Positions 1-8,343 of a stretch of 12,723 nucleotides of DNA are shown in pieces. Origin of the DNA: Betaproteobacteria bacterium. Lineage in GTDB: Bacteria > Pseudomonadota > Gammaproteobacteria > Burkholderiales > SG8-39. The stretch's first letter is position 1, and every line of letters starts with the position of its first letter. The stretch is from positions 1 to 12,723 of the forward strand of contig JAOUFA010000063.1 of NCBI GenBank assembly GCA_029858545.1, given 5' to 3'. The position numbers and the translations under genes were made by a program. The notes below the pieces were generated by a model. It searched no databases. It was not told the origin of the DNA and worked only from the letters and a program-made list of their open reading frames with translations.

Positions 1-852
1 GCACTCGCGCAGAAGTTCAGTGCGACGCTCGGTTTTCTCGGCGAAGCCGCGAACTCGGTCGGCGGCGCGCTCGCGGGCCTGCCGCAGGGCGCCCACGCGG
101 GAGCGATGCTCGGCCAACCGCGCAAGGCTTATCTTCTGGTCAACGCCGAACCCGATCTCGATTGCGCTGATTCCGGTGCGGCGCTCGCGGCGCTGCGCGG
201 GGCGGAGCTGGTCGTGGCGCTCTCGGCGTTTCGACACGCCGCGGCCGACTATGCGCAGGTGATGCTGCCGATCGCGCCGTTCGCGGAAACATCCGGAACC
301 TTCGTCAGCACCGAGGGCCGTGTGCAGGGCTTCCAGGCGGTGGTTGGACCTCAGGGCGAGGCCCGCCCGGGCTGGAAGGTGCTGCGTGTACTCGGCAATC
401 TGCTGGGACTGGCCGGTTTCGACTACGACAGCGCGGATCAGGTACGCGACGATTGCCTTGGTACGGGGGCGGTGGCCGCGCGGCTGTCAAACCGAATCGA
501 TGTGACGCGCGATGCCGCGGTTGCGCAGGCGGATGGCATCCAGCGTATCGCCGATGTCCCGATCTATCACGCCGACGCGCTTGCGCGCCGTGCGCCGGCG
601 CTGCAAAGGACCCGCGACGCCCAGGCGCCGCGCGCCTGGATGAATGCGAAGCTGATGAAGAAGCTCGGTGTCGCGGAAGGCCAGATAGTTGTCGTGCGTC
701 AGGCGGGCGAGGCGCGGCTTGCCGCGGCGCTCGACGAGCACCTGCCCGATGACTGCGTACGCGTCGCCGCAGGCCACCCGCTGACCGGCGGCCTGGGTGC
801 GATGTTCGGTCCGGTGAAACTGGAGAAAGGTGCGGCGCAGCAGGCTGCCTGA
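1..852 (+). CDS. nuoG: NADH-quinone oxidoreductase subunit G, C-terminal part (5' end outside window)
   Basis: Complex I subunit G belongs to the peripheral arm and carries iron-sulfur clusters that pass electrons from NADH toward quinone. Only the last 283 codons are here; the frame is open from base 1 and ends at TGA 850-852. The visible part is the end of the molybdopterin-oxidoreductase-like fold. It includes the family signature ETSGTFVSTEGRVQ at fragment residues 96-109, preceded by a segment ending in DYAQVMLPIAPF, and followed by a WKVLRVLGNLLG stretch. The cluster-binding N-terminal domains lie outside the window, so no cluster ligands can be checked. The stop is 6 nt before nuoH, consistent with one operon. 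The assignment rests on motif wording and on the nuoH-N genes that follow. Confidence 0.95.
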   Translation, partial: ALAQKFSATLGFLGEAANSVGGALAGLPQGAHAGAMLGQPRKAYLLVNAEPDLDCADSGAALAALRGAELVVALSAFRHAAADYAQVMLPIAPFAETSGTFVSTEGRVQGFQAVVGPQGEARPGWKVLRVLGNLLGLAGFDYDSADQVRDDCLGTGAVAARLSNRIDVTRDAAVAQADGIQRIADVPIYHADALARRAPALQRTRDAQAPRAWMNAKLMKKLGVAEGQIVVVRQAGEARLAAALDEHLPDDCVRVAAGHPLTGGLGAMFGPVKLEKGAAQQAA

Positions 853-858
853 TCGAAC

Positions 859-1956
859 ATGATCGACTGGTTCCTCTCACGACCCGAAGCCTGGTTCGGC
901 CCCATCTGGGGACCGGGCGTGTATCAGCTTATCGCCGCGTTGATCTTTATTGTCGCGATTGTCGCGCCGCTGTTTGTCTGTGTCGCGTATCTGACTCTGT
1001 GGGAAAGGAAGCTGATCGGCTGGATGCAGATCCGCATCGGGCCGAATCGCACGACCTTCTTCGGCATTTCGTGGCTGGGCGGACTCGCTCAGCCGATCGC
1101 CGATGGCGTCAAGCTGCTGTTCAAGGAAATCATCCTTCCGACGCGCGCCAGCAAGGGACTCTATTTCCTCGGTCCGATCATGATGCTTGCCCCGGCGATC
1201 GCCGCCTGGGCGGTGGTGCCCTTTGCGCCGGAACTGGTGCTCGCGAACGTCAACGCGGGACTGCTCTACATCATGGCGATGACTTCGATCGGCGTCTACG
1301 GAGTGATCATCGCCGGCTGGGCGTCCAATTCCAAGTACGCCTTTTTTGGCGCGATGCGCTCGGCGGCGCAGATGGTGTCCTACGAACTCGCGATGGGCTT
1401 CGCGCTGGTGGTGGTACTGATGGTGTCGGGCAGCCTCAACCTCTCGGACATCGTGAATGCCCAGGCGCATGGCCAATTCGCCGACAAAGGTCTCAATTTC
1501 CTGTCCTGGAACTGGCTCCCACTGCTGCCGATCCTGGTGGTGTACTTCGTTTCGGGAGTCGCCGAGACCAACCGCGCGCCTTTCGATGTCGTCGAGGGCG
1601 AATCGGAGATCGTCGCCGGCCACATGATCGAGTATTCGGGCATGGCGTTCGCGCTGTTCTTCCTCGCCGAATACATGAACATGATTCTTGTCTCGACCCT
1701 TACCGCCGTGCTGTTTTTCGGCGGATGGCAGGCGCCGATCGATTCCTGGCTGTTCAATCTCCTGCCTCCCTTCGGCTGGCTACTCGCCAAGGTGTTCGTC
1801 ATCGTCTCGATGTTTCTGTGGATCAGGGCAACCTTCCCGCGCTATCGCTACGATCAGATCATGCGCCTGGGCTGGAAGGTGTTCATTCCGATCACCTTGG
1901 TGTGGATCGTGGTGATCGGCGTCTGGATCCAGACGCCGTGGAATATCTGGCAGTGA
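859..1956 (+). CDS. nuoH: NADH-quinone oxidoreductase subunit H
   Basis: NuoH is the membrane subunit that joins the peripheral arm to the proton-pumping arm and forms much of the quinone chamber. The 365-residue protein has a normal length for the family and about eight or nine hydrophobic segments. Family signatures are intact: ERKLIGWMQIRIGPNR at residues 49-64, ETNRAPFDVVEGESE at 236-250 followed by EYSG at 258-261, and the C-terminal WIRATFPRYRYDQIM at 321-335. The charged loop at 236-250 is the part implicated in linking quinone chemistry to proton movement. The ATG lies 6 nt after the nuoG stop. The nearest purine-rich block (GGAGAAAGG, about 823-831) is too far away to be a good ribosome binding site, so translation may be coupled to nuoG. 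No anomalies seen. Confidence 0.97.
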   Translation: MIDWFLSRPEAWFGPIWGPGVYQLIAALIFIVAIVAPLFVCVAYLTLWERKLIGWMQIRIGPNRTTFFGISWLGGLAQPIADGVKLLFKEIILPTRASKGLYFLGPIMMLAPAIAAWAVVPFAPELVLANVNAGLLYIMAMTSIGVYGVIIAGWASNSKYAFFGAMRSAAQMVSYELAMGFALVVVLMVSGSLNLSDIVNAQAHGQFADKGLNFLSWNWLPLLPILVVYFVSGVAETNRAPFDVVEGESEIVAGHMIEYSGMAFALFFLAEYMNMILVSTLTAVLFFGGWQAPIDSWLFNLLPPFGWLLAKVFVIVSMFLWIRATFPRYRYDQIMRLGWKVFIPITLVWIVVIGVWIQTPWNIWQ

Positions 1957-1961
1957 AAAGG
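1956..1961 (+). promoter_or_regulatory. Ribosome binding site that favours the nuoI ATG at 1970
   Basis: AAAAGG lies 8 nt before the ATG at 1970 but only 5 nt before an in-frame GTG at 1967. The spacing favours the ATG, which gives the usual NuoI start MNRI. Confidence 0.5.
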
Positions 1962-1969
1962 TACGTGTG

Positions 1970-2458
1970 ATGAATCGAATCATCGACCTGCTGAAGTCCC
2001 TGCTGCTGCTGGAACTGCTGCGCGGGCTCGCACTGACCGGACGTCACCTGTTCGAGCGCAAGATCACCGTGCAGTACCCGGAAGAGATGACGCCGGCGAG
2101 TCCGCGCTTTCGCGGACTGCACGCGCTGCGCCGCTACCCGAACGGGGAGGAGCGCTGTATCGCGTGCAAGTTGTGCGAGGCGGTCTGTCCCGCGCTCGCG
2201 ATCCACATCGAATCGGAGCAGCGCGAGGATGGCACGCGGCGCACCACGCGCTACGACATCGATCTTACGAAATGCATCTTCTGTGGCTTCTGCGAGGAGG
2301 CCTGCCCGGTCGATGCGATCGTCGAGACGCACATTTTCGAGTACCACGGCGAACAGCGCGGCGACCTGTACTACACCAAGCCGATGCTGCTCGCGGTGGG
2401 CGACCGCTACGAAGACGAGATCGCGAAGGCGCGTGCCGCCGACGCGCCCTATCGCTGA
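1970..2458 (+). CDS. nuoI: NADH-quinone oxidoreductase subunit I (two 4Fe-4S clusters)
   Basis: NuoI carries clusters N6a and N6b, which relay electrons to N2 near the quinone site, and sits at the join of the peripheral and membrane arms. From the ATG at 1970 the protein is 162 residues. Two ferredoxin-type motifs are complete: CIACKLCEAVCP with C63, C66, C69 and C73, and CIFCGFCEEACP with C102, C105, C108 and C112. An amphipathic N-terminus rich in leucine (residues 7-21) would contact the membrane arm. The segment EYHGEQRGDLYYTKPMLL (124-141) is wording I associate with betaproteobacterial NuoI. A GTG three bases upstream in frame is possible but worse spaced from the ribosome binding site. 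The gene starts 13 nt after nuoH and ends 18 nt before nuoJ. Confidence 0.97.
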   Translation: MNRIIDLLKSLLLLELLRGLALTGRHLFERKITVQYPEEMTPASPRFRGLHALRRYPNGEERCIACKLCEAVCPALAIHIESEQREDGTRRTTRYDIDLTKCIFCGFCEEACPVDAIVETHIFEYHGEQRGDLYYTKPMLLAVGDRYEDEIAKARAADAPYR

Positions 2459-2476
2459 GCGCCCAAGGCGGAGACC

Positions 2477-3073
2477 ATGAACCTGGATGCGTTCTTCTTT
2501 TATCCCTTCGCCGCGATCCTGCTGTTCGGCGCGCTGCGCGTGATCACGGCGCGCAATCCGGTACACGCCGCGCTTTACCTCGTGCTTACCTTCTTTTCGG
2601 CCTCCGCGATCTGGATGCTGCTGCGTGCGGAATTCCTCGCGATCGTGCTGGTGGTGGTCTACGTTGGCGCGGTGATGGTGTTGTTCCTGTTCGTGGTGAT
2701 GATGCTTGATATCAACGTCACGCGCCTGCGGGAGGGTTTCTGGCAGTACCTTCCGCTCGGCCTGACCGTCGGTGTGCTGATGTCGATCGAGATGCTGATG
2801 GTGGTCGCGCATCGGTACCTCGGCGGCGCCCGTCGGCTGCGCGAGTTGCCCGCGGGATACAGCAATACCAAGGAACTCGGTCGCGTCCTGTACACCGATT
2901 ACGCCTACGCATTCGAAATCGCGGCGGTGATTCTTCTGGTCGCGATCATTGCGGCGATCGCGCTTACGCTGCGGCGGCGCAAGGACAGCCGCTACCAGGA
3001 CCCGGCCGCACAGATCGCGGTGAAGCGCGCCGACCGGGTGCGCCTGGTCTCGATGCCGGCGGAGAAGGACTGA
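2477..3073 (+). CDS. nuoJ: NADH-quinone oxidoreductase subunit J
   Basis: NuoJ is a small membrane subunit between NuoH and the antiporter-like subunits, part of the central charged path of complex I. The 198-residue protein has five predicted membrane helices at about residues 5-22, 29-49, 53-77, 91-112 and 144-165. The third contains VYVGAVMVLFLFVVMMLD (61-78), the most conserved stretch of the family and the site of the pi-bulge helix seen in complex I structures. The C-terminal tail after residue 166 is polar and basic (RRRKDSRYQD). AAGG at 2465-2468 lies 8 nt before the ATG and supports this start. The gene is separated from nuoK by only 3 nt. The assignment also draws on its position between nuoI and nuoK. 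Confidence 0.96.
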   Translation: MNLDAFFFYPFAAILLFGALRVITARNPVHAALYLVLTFFSASAIWMLLRAEFLAIVLVVVYVGAVMVLFLFVVMMLDINVTRLREGFWQYLPLGLTVGVLMSIEMLMVVAHRYLGGARRLRELPAGYSNTKELGRVLYTDYAYAFEIAAVILLVAIIAAIALTLRRRKDSRYQDPAAQIAVKRADRVRLVSMPAEKD

Positions 3074-3076
3074 GCA

Positions 3077-3388
3077 ATGGGCGAACTGACGATTACCCAC
3101 TTTCTCGCGCTCGCCGCTTTGCTGTTCGCGATTTCCGTGATCGGCATCTTTCTCAACCGCCGCAACGTGATCGTGCTGCTGATGGCGATAGAGCTGATGC
3201 TGCTAGCGGTGAATCTGAACTTCATCGCGTTTTCGCGCTACCTTGGTGACAGCGCGGGACAAGTTTTCGTGTTCTTCATTCTCACGGTTGCGGCGGCCGA
3301 ATCGGCGATTGGCCTGGCAATCCTGGTGGTGCTGTTCCGCAATCTGAGTACCGTCGATGTCGAGGATCTCGACAGTCTGAAGGGATGA
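3077..3388 (+). CDS. nuoK: NADH-quinone oxidoreductase subunit K
   Basis: NuoK is an MrpC-like membrane subunit that carries part of the proton path between NuoJ and NuoN. It is 103 residues with three membrane helices (about 8-26, 31-53 and 62-87). Two buried glutamates essential in the family are present: E39 in helix 2 (context LLMAIELMLLAVN) and E75 in helix 3 (context VAAAESAIGLA). Their 36-residue separation matches E36 and E72 of the E. coli subunit. A strong ribosome binding site, GGAGAAGGA at 3061-3069, lies inside the end of nuoJ, 7 nt before the ATG. Together with the 3-nt gap this makes translational coupling to nuoJ likely. The C-terminus DVEDLDSLKG is also typical of betaproteobacterial NuoK. 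Confidence 0.97.
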   Translation: MGELTITHFLALAALLFAISVIGIFLNRRNVIVLLMAIELMLLAVNLNFIAFSRYLGDSAGQVFVFFILTVAAAESAIGLAILVVLFRNLSTVDVEDLDSLKG

Positions 3389-3395
3389 CGCAGGT

Positions 3396-5345
3396 ATGGG
3401 ATCGATGAAAGCGCTCTATCTCCTGGTGCCGATCGCGCCGCTGGTCGGTTCGCTCGTCGCCGGGATATTCGGCAGGGCGATCGGTCGCGCGGGCGCACAC
3501 CGGGTGACGATCGCCTCGGTGCTCATCTCGTTCATTGCCTCCTGCGTGATTCTTGTCGATGTTCTTGCGGGGAACACGTTCAACGGCGCGGTCTACACCT
3601 GGCTGACGAGCGGCGATACGCGCCTCGAGATCGGGTTTCTGATCGACCGGCTCACCGTGCTGATGATGGTGGTGGTGACCTTCGTTTCGCTGATGGTGCA
3701 CGTCTACACCATCGGTTACATGGCCGAGGATCCCGGCTACCAGAGGTTCTTCTCCTACATCTCATTGTTCACCTTCTCGATGCTGATGCTGGTGATGGCG
3801 AACAACTTCCTGCAGTTGTTCTTCGGCTGGGAGGCGGTGGGACTGGTTTCCTATCTGCTGATCGGGTTCTGGTACACGCGTCCCAGCGCGATCCATGCCA
3901 ATCTCAAGGCTTTTCTCGTCAACCGGGTGGGTGACTTCGGCTTCCTCCTCGGCATTGCGCTGATCCTCGCGCATTTCGGCACGCTGTCCTACAGCGAGGT
4001 CTTTTCCAAGGCGCCGGCGCACGCGGGAGACCTGATCCATATCCTGCCGGGCGGCGACTGGTTGTTGATTACGGCGATCTGCATCGGGCTCTTTATCGGC
4101 GCGATGGGCAAGAGCGCGCAGTTCCCGCTGCACGTATGGCTGCCGGATTCGATGGAAGGCCCGACGCCGATTTCGGCGCTGATCCACGCGGCGACCATGG
4201 TGACCGCGGGGATCTTCATGGTGGCGCGCATGTCGCCACTGTTCGAACTGTCGCAGACCGCGCTCTCGGTGGTGCTCGTGATCGGCGCGATCACCGCCTT
4301 CTCCATGGCGATGGTCGCGGTGACGCAGTTCGACATCAAGCGTGTGGTGGCCTACTCGACCCTCTCGCAGCTCGGCTACATGACCGCGGCGCTCGGTGCT
4401 TCGGCCTACTCGGCGGGGATGTTCCATCTGATGACGCATGCCTTCTTCAAGGCGGTGCTGTTTCTCGGCGCGGGCTCGGTGATCATTGCGATGCACCACG
4501 AGCAGGACATGCGGCGTATGGGCGGCTTGCGGCGCTACATGCCGATCACCTATCTCACCGTATTGATTGGTGCATGGGCGAACGCCGGGCTGCCGCCTTT
4601 CGCGGGTTTCTTCTCGAAGGACGCGATCATTGAGGCGGTGCATGCCTCGCAGACCCCGGGATCGATCTTCGCCTACTGGGCACTGCTTGCGGGAGTGTTT
4701 TTCGGCGGACTGTACTCGTTCCGCCTGGTGTTCCTCACCTTTCACGGCAAGCCGCGCATGGACGAACACACGCGCTCGCACCTGCGCGAGTCCCCCTGGG
4801 TGGTGACCTTGCCTCTGGTGCTGCTCGCGATTCCATCGATGGTCGCCGGTGGATGGATCGGATGGGTCGTGTACGGTGACTACTTCGTCCCCGCGCTTCG
4901 CGTGCTGCCTGAGCACGGCTGGATCATGAAACTCGGAGAGGAATTCCACGGAGTATGGGGTTACCTCGTGCATGGGCTCCGCTCCGCGCCGTTCTGGCTC
5001 GGACTGAGCGGCGCAGGGCTTGCGGCGTATCTGTATCTTTATCGCACCGACCTCCCGAAAAGAATCGCAACCCGCTTTGGCCTGCTGTACGCGATTGTCG
5101 AGCGCAAATACGGCTTCGACGAACTGTATGCATGGCTGTTCGCCGGCGGCGCGCGTGCGATCGGCAGCGGCCTATGGAAAGGCGGCGACCAGCGCGTGAT
5201 CGACGGCGTGCTGGTGAACGGCTCGGCGCGGGTGGTCGGCTGGGTGGCTTCTATCGTGCGGCTCTACCAGTCGGGAATGATCTACCAATATGCCTTCACA
5301 ATGGTGATCGGCCTGCTGGTTCTACTCTGGGTGACCCGGTTCTGA
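3396..5345 (+). CDS. nuoL: NADH-quinone oxidoreductase subunit L
   Basis: NuoL is the distal antiporter-like subunit of the membrane arm and one of the proton-pumping modules. It is 649 residues, a usual length. The expected channel residues are present: E146 in FFGWEAVGLVSYLLIG, K239 in AMGKSAQFPLHVWLPD, K352 in HAFFKAVLF and K408 in FAGFFSKDAI, corresponding to E144, K229, K342 and K399 of the E. coli subunit. Conserved GD (179-180) and the HVWLPDSMEGPTPISALIHA block (246-265) are also seen. The region after about residue 500 holds the long lateral helix and the final membrane anchor (about 630-647). Start choice: ATG 3396 has AAGGGA (3380-3385) 10 nt upstream. An in-frame ATG at 3405 would give MKALYLLVP, which resembles many homologues, so the start may be three codons downstream. 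The gene begins 7 nt after nuoK. Confidence 0.97.
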   Translation: MGSMKALYLLVPIAPLVGSLVAGIFGRAIGRAGAHRVTIASVLISFIASCVILVDVLAGNTFNGAVYTWLTSGDTRLEIGFLIDRLTVLMMVVVTFVSLMVHVYTIGYMAEDPGYQRFFSYISLFTFSMLMLVMANNFLQLFFGWEAVGLVSYLLIGFWYTRPSAIHANLKAFLVNRVGDFGFLLGIALILAHFGTLSYSEVFSKAPAHAGDLIHILPGGDWLLITAICIGLFIGAMGKSAQFPLHVWLPDSMEGPTPISALIHAATMVTAGIFMVARMSPLFELSQTALSVVLVIGAITAFSMAMVAVTQFDIKRVVAYSTLSQLGYMTAALGASAYSAGMFHLMTHAFFKAVLFLGAGSVIIAMHHEQDMRRMGGLRRYMPITYLTVLIGAWANAGLPPFAGFFSKDAIIEAVHASQTPGSIFAYWALLAGVFFGGLYSFRLVFLTFHGKPRMDEHTRSHLRESPWVVTLPLVLLAIPSMVAGGWIGWVVYGDYFVPALRVLPEHGWIMKLGEEFHGVWGYLVHGLRSAPFWLGLSGAGLAAYLYLYRTDLPKRIATRFGLLYAIVERKYGFDELYAWLFAGGARAIGSGLWKGGDQRVIDGVLVNGSARVVGWVASIVRLYQSGMIYQYAFTMVIGLLVLLWVTRF

Positions 5346-5349
5346 CGCC

Positions 5350-6828
5350 ATGACATCGCACCTTCTTTCGCTTGCGATCTGGATCCCGATCTTCGCCGGG
5401 TTCGCTGTTCTGGCCATGGGCGGAGACCGCAATGCCGAACTGCAACGGCGTATCGCGTTTGTCGGTGCGCTGCTCGGCTTTCTGGTCACGCTGCCGCTCT
5501 ATACGGGCTTCAATACGGCGTCCTCCGGCATGCAATTCGAGGAGTTCAGGCCGTGGATCGAACGCTTCAACGTCCACTACCACCTCGGCGTGGACGGAAT
5601 CTCCATGTTGTTCCTGCTCCTGAACAGCTTCATCACCGTCCTGGTGGTGATCGCCGGCTGGACAGTAATCGAGAATCGCGTTGGGCAGTACTACGCCTCT
5701 TTTCTCTTCCTCTCGGGTCTGATGAACGGAGTGTTCGCGTCGCTCGACGGGGTGCTCTTCTATGTATTCTTCGAGGCAACCCTGATCCCGATGTTCCTCA
5801 TCATCGGTGTCTGGGGTGGGCCGAACCGCGTCTACGCGGCGCTGAAGTTCTTCCTCTATACGCTCGCTGGCTCGCTGCTGATGCTGGTTGCGTTGCTATA
5901 TCTCTACAGCAAGTCGGGTGGCAGCTTCGAGATCCTCGTCTGGCACAAGCTGCCACTCGCGATGGGTGCGCAAAAACTGCTCTTTTTCGGATTTCTGCTT
6001 GCCTTCGCGGTGAAGGTGCCGATGTGGCCGGTGCATACTTGGCTGCCGGACGCGCACGTCGAGGCGCCGACCGGCGGTTCGGTGGTGCTCGCGGCGATCA
6101 TGCTGAAGCTCGGCGCCTACGGCTTCGTGCGCTTCAGCCTGCCGATCGTGCCCGACGCTTCGCGCGAACTCGCCTGGTTGATGATCGCGCTCTCGCTGAT
6201 TGCCGTGGTGTACATTGGGTTGGTGGCACTGGTGCAAACCGACATGAAGAAGCTGATTGCCTATTCGTCGATTTCGCACATGGGTTTTGTCACCCTTGGC
6301 TTCTTCGTCTTCAATGCGCTCGGCGTGGAAGGCGGTCTGGTGCAGATGATTTCGCACGGCTTTATCTCGGCGGCGATGTTCCTGTGCGTCGGGGTGATGT
6401 ACGACCGCATGCACTCGCGCATGATTGCCGACTACGGCGGGGTGGTCAACACGATGCCGCGCTTTGCCGCTCTGATGATGCTCTTCGCAATGGCCAACGC
6501 GGGCTTGCCGGCGACGAGCGGCTTCGTCGGCGAGTTCATGGTGATCATGGCGGCGATGAAGGCGCAGTTCTGGATCGCCTTCGCGGCGGCCACCACGCTC
6601 ATCTTTGGCGCTGCCTACACGCTCTGGATGTACAAACGGGTGATCTTCGGTGCGGTGGCGAACGATCGCGTTGCCAAGCTGACTGACCTCAACGGGCGCG
6701 AACTGACCGTGCTCGGCCTGCTCGCCGTGGCGGTGCTCGCGATGGGTGTCTATCCGCTTCCCTTCACCGAGGTGATGCATGCCTCGGTAAATGAACTGCT
6801 GCGCCACGTCGCGCTGCCGAAGATCTGA
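5350..6828 (+). CDS. nuoM: NADH-quinone oxidoreductase subunit M
   Basis: NuoM is the middle antiporter-like proton-pumping subunit of complex I. It is 492 residues with about fourteen hydrophobic segments. Key channel residues are present: E142 (FYVFFEATLIPMFL), K222 (FAVKVPMWPVHTWLPDAH), K253 (AIMLKLGAYGF) and E395 (SGFVGEFMVI). These match E144, K234, K265 and E407 of the E. coli protein, with constant offsets after one shortened loop. The block YGGVVNTMPRFA (362-373) is a NuoM hallmark. The ATG follows the nuoL stop by 4 nt. I see no good ribosome binding site, so translation is probably coupled to nuoL. No anomalies seen. Confidence 0.97.
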   Translation: MTSHLLSLAIWIPIFAGFAVLAMGGDRNAELQRRIAFVGALLGFLVTLPLYTGFNTASSGMQFEEFRPWIERFNVHYHLGVDGISMLFLLLNSFITVLVVIAGWTVIENRVGQYYASFLFLSGLMNGVFASLDGVLFYVFFEATLIPMFLIIGVWGGPNRVYAALKFFLYTLAGSLLMLVALLYLYSKSGGSFEILVWHKLPLAMGAQKLLFFGFLLAFAVKVPMWPVHTWLPDAHVEAPTGGSVVLAAIMLKLGAYGFVRFSLPIVPDASRELAWLMIALSLIAVVYIGLVALVQTDMKKLIAYSSISHMGFVTLGFFVFNALGVEGGLVQMISHGFISAAMFLCVGVMYDRMHSRMIADYGGVVNTMPRFAALMMLFAMANAGLPATSGFVGEFMVIMAAMKAQFWIAFAAATTLIFGAAYTLWMYKRVIFGAVANDRVAKLTDLNGRELTVLGLLAVAVLAMGVYPLPFTEVMHASVNELLRHVALPKI

Positions 6829-6842
6829 AGGATGGCAGGCTC

Positions 6843-8342
6843 ATGAATTCCCGATTCCTGATGTCGTTGCTCAACCATCTCCCGGTGCTTCCCGAGGTGT
6901 TGCTGCTGATCGGTGCCTGCGTGCTGTTGATCGTCGATCTGCGCGTCAAGGAGAGCAAAGGTCGCGCCGCGAGCTATTACCTGGCGCAGGGCGTACTCCT
7001 TGCCTGTGCGGTGGCGACGCTGGGGATTCTCTTGCTCGGGGGCGGGCGGCAGTATTACCTGTTCAGCGGCATGTTCGTCAGCGATGCGATGGGAAGCATC
7101 CTGAAACTCGCCGCCTATGCGGCGGTATCGGTGGCGCTGGTCTACTCCCGGAGCTACATGAGCGATCGTGGTTTGCTGAAGGGGGAGTATCTGACACTGC
7201 TGCTTTTCGCGCTGCTCGGCATGATGATCATGATGAGCGCGAACAGCCTTCTCACGATCTATCTCGGGCTCGAACTGCTATCGCTGTGCCTGTACGCGAT
7301 GGTGGCGCTCAACCGTGACTCCGCCGTCTCGACTGAAGCGGCAATGAAGTACTTCGTGCTCGGGGCGCTGGCTTCCGGACTGCTGCTCTACGGGATGTCG
7401 ATGATCTACGGCGCCACCGGCAGCCTGACGATCACCGAAATCGCGGGACGAATTGCCGGCTCGCAGGCGGAGGGGGGGGCGCGCGCACTGCTGGTCTTCG
7501 GGCTGGTGTTCGTCGTCGCGGGGCTGGCGTTCAAGCTCGGGGTGGTTCCCTTCCATATGTGGATTCCGGACGTCTACCACGGTGCGCCCACCGCAGTGAC
7601 GCTGGTGATCGGCACCGCGCCCAAGCTCGCGGCGTTTGCGATGGCGATACGTTTGCTGGCCAACGGCCTGCTGGATCTCGCCGGAGACTGGCAGCAGATG
7701 CTTGCGATTCTCGCGGTACTGTCGATGGCGATCGGAAATCTTAGCGCGATCGCGCAGACCAACATCAAACGCATGCTCGCGTATTCGACCATCGCGCACA
7801 TGGGATTCATGCTGCTCGGCCTGATGAGCGGCGTGGTTGGTGGTAATTCGTTGAACGCGCCGGAAGCCTGGAGCGCTGCGATGTTCTATACCATCGTCTA
7901 TGTGCTGATGTCGCTCGGCGCATTCGGTATGCTGCTCTACCTTTCACGCGCCGGAGTGGAATGCGAGTCGCTCGACGACTTCAAGGGGCTCAACCGGCGC
8001 AGCCCCTGGTATGCCTTTGTCATGCTGGTGATGATGTTCTCGCTCGCCGGCATTCCGCCGACCGCCGGTTTCTACGCGAAGCTGGCGGTGCTCTCGGCGG
8101 CAGTGGCGGCGGGGCAGATCGGGCTTGCCGTGGTGGCGGTGCTGTTGTCGCTCGTCGGTGCGTTCTACTATCTGCGCATCGTCAAGCTGATGTATTTCGA
8201 CGAACCGAGGGATGCAGCACCCGTCGAGGGCCATGCCGAGATGCAGGGCCTTCTCTCCATCAACGGCGTGGCGGTGCTGGCGCTGGGTGTCTTTCCGCAG
8301 TGGCTGATGGGTCTGTGTCTGGCTGCCATACTGGCGCTCTAA
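6843..8342 (+). CDS. nuoN: NADH-quinone oxidoreductase subunit N
   Basis: NuoN is the proximal antiporter-like proton-pumping subunit of the complex I membrane arm. It is 499 residues. Channel residues are present: E144 (YLGLELLSLCLYA), K169 (AAMKYFVLGALASG), K231 (LAFKLGVVPFHMWIPDVYHG), K261 (GTAPKLAAF) and K413 (AGFYAKLAVL), corresponding to E133, K158, K217, K247 and K395 of the E. coli protein. GAAGGA at 6827-6832, overlapping the nuoM stop, lies 10 nt before the ATG and supports this start; a second in-frame ATG at 6861 is less well served. A run of eight Gs (7472-7479) lies in a loop-coding part around residues 210-213 without breaking the frame. It is the last complex I gene here; a NUDIX gene starts one base after its TAA. 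Confidence 0.97.
   Translation: MNSRFLMSLLNHLPVLPEVLLLIGACVLLIVDLRVKESKGRAASYYLAQGVLLACAVATLGILLLGGGRQYYLFSGMFVSDAMGSILKLAAYAAVSVALVYSRSYMSDRGLLKGEYLTLLLFALLGMMIMMSANSLLTIYLGLELLSLCLYAMVALNRDSAVSTEAAMKYFVLGALASGLLLYGMSMIYGATGSLTITEIAGRIAGSQAEGGARALLVFGLVFVVAGLAFKLGVVPFHMWIPDVYHGAPTAVTLVIGTAPKLAAFAMAIRLLANGLLDLAGDWQQMLAILAVLSMAIGNLSAIAQTNIKRMLAYSTIAHMGFMLLGLMSGVVGGNSLNAPEAWSAAMFYTIVYVLMSLGAFGMLLYLSRAGVECESLDDFKGLNRRSPWYAFVMLVMMFSLAGIPPTAGFYAKLAVLSAAVAAGQIGLAVVAVLLSLVGAFYYLRIVKLMYFDEPRDAAPVEGHAEMQGLLSINGVAVLALGVFPQWLMGLCLAAILAL
7472..7479 (+). repeat. Run of eight G inside nuoN
   Basis: An uninterrupted G8 tract, preceded by GCGGA, falls in a hydrophilic loop of NuoN (around E210-G211-G212-A213). 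The frame reads through correctly on both sides, with K169 and K231 both in frame, so the tract length as given is the functional one. Such tracts are prone to slippage and to sequencing error. Confidence 0.9.
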
Positions 8343-8343
8343 C

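Noticed and set aside
3762..4973. Long minus-strand open frame within nuoL
   Set aside because: It is antisense to a complete nuoL with all key residues. Its His/Arg-rich composition is typical of the complement of membrane-protein genes.
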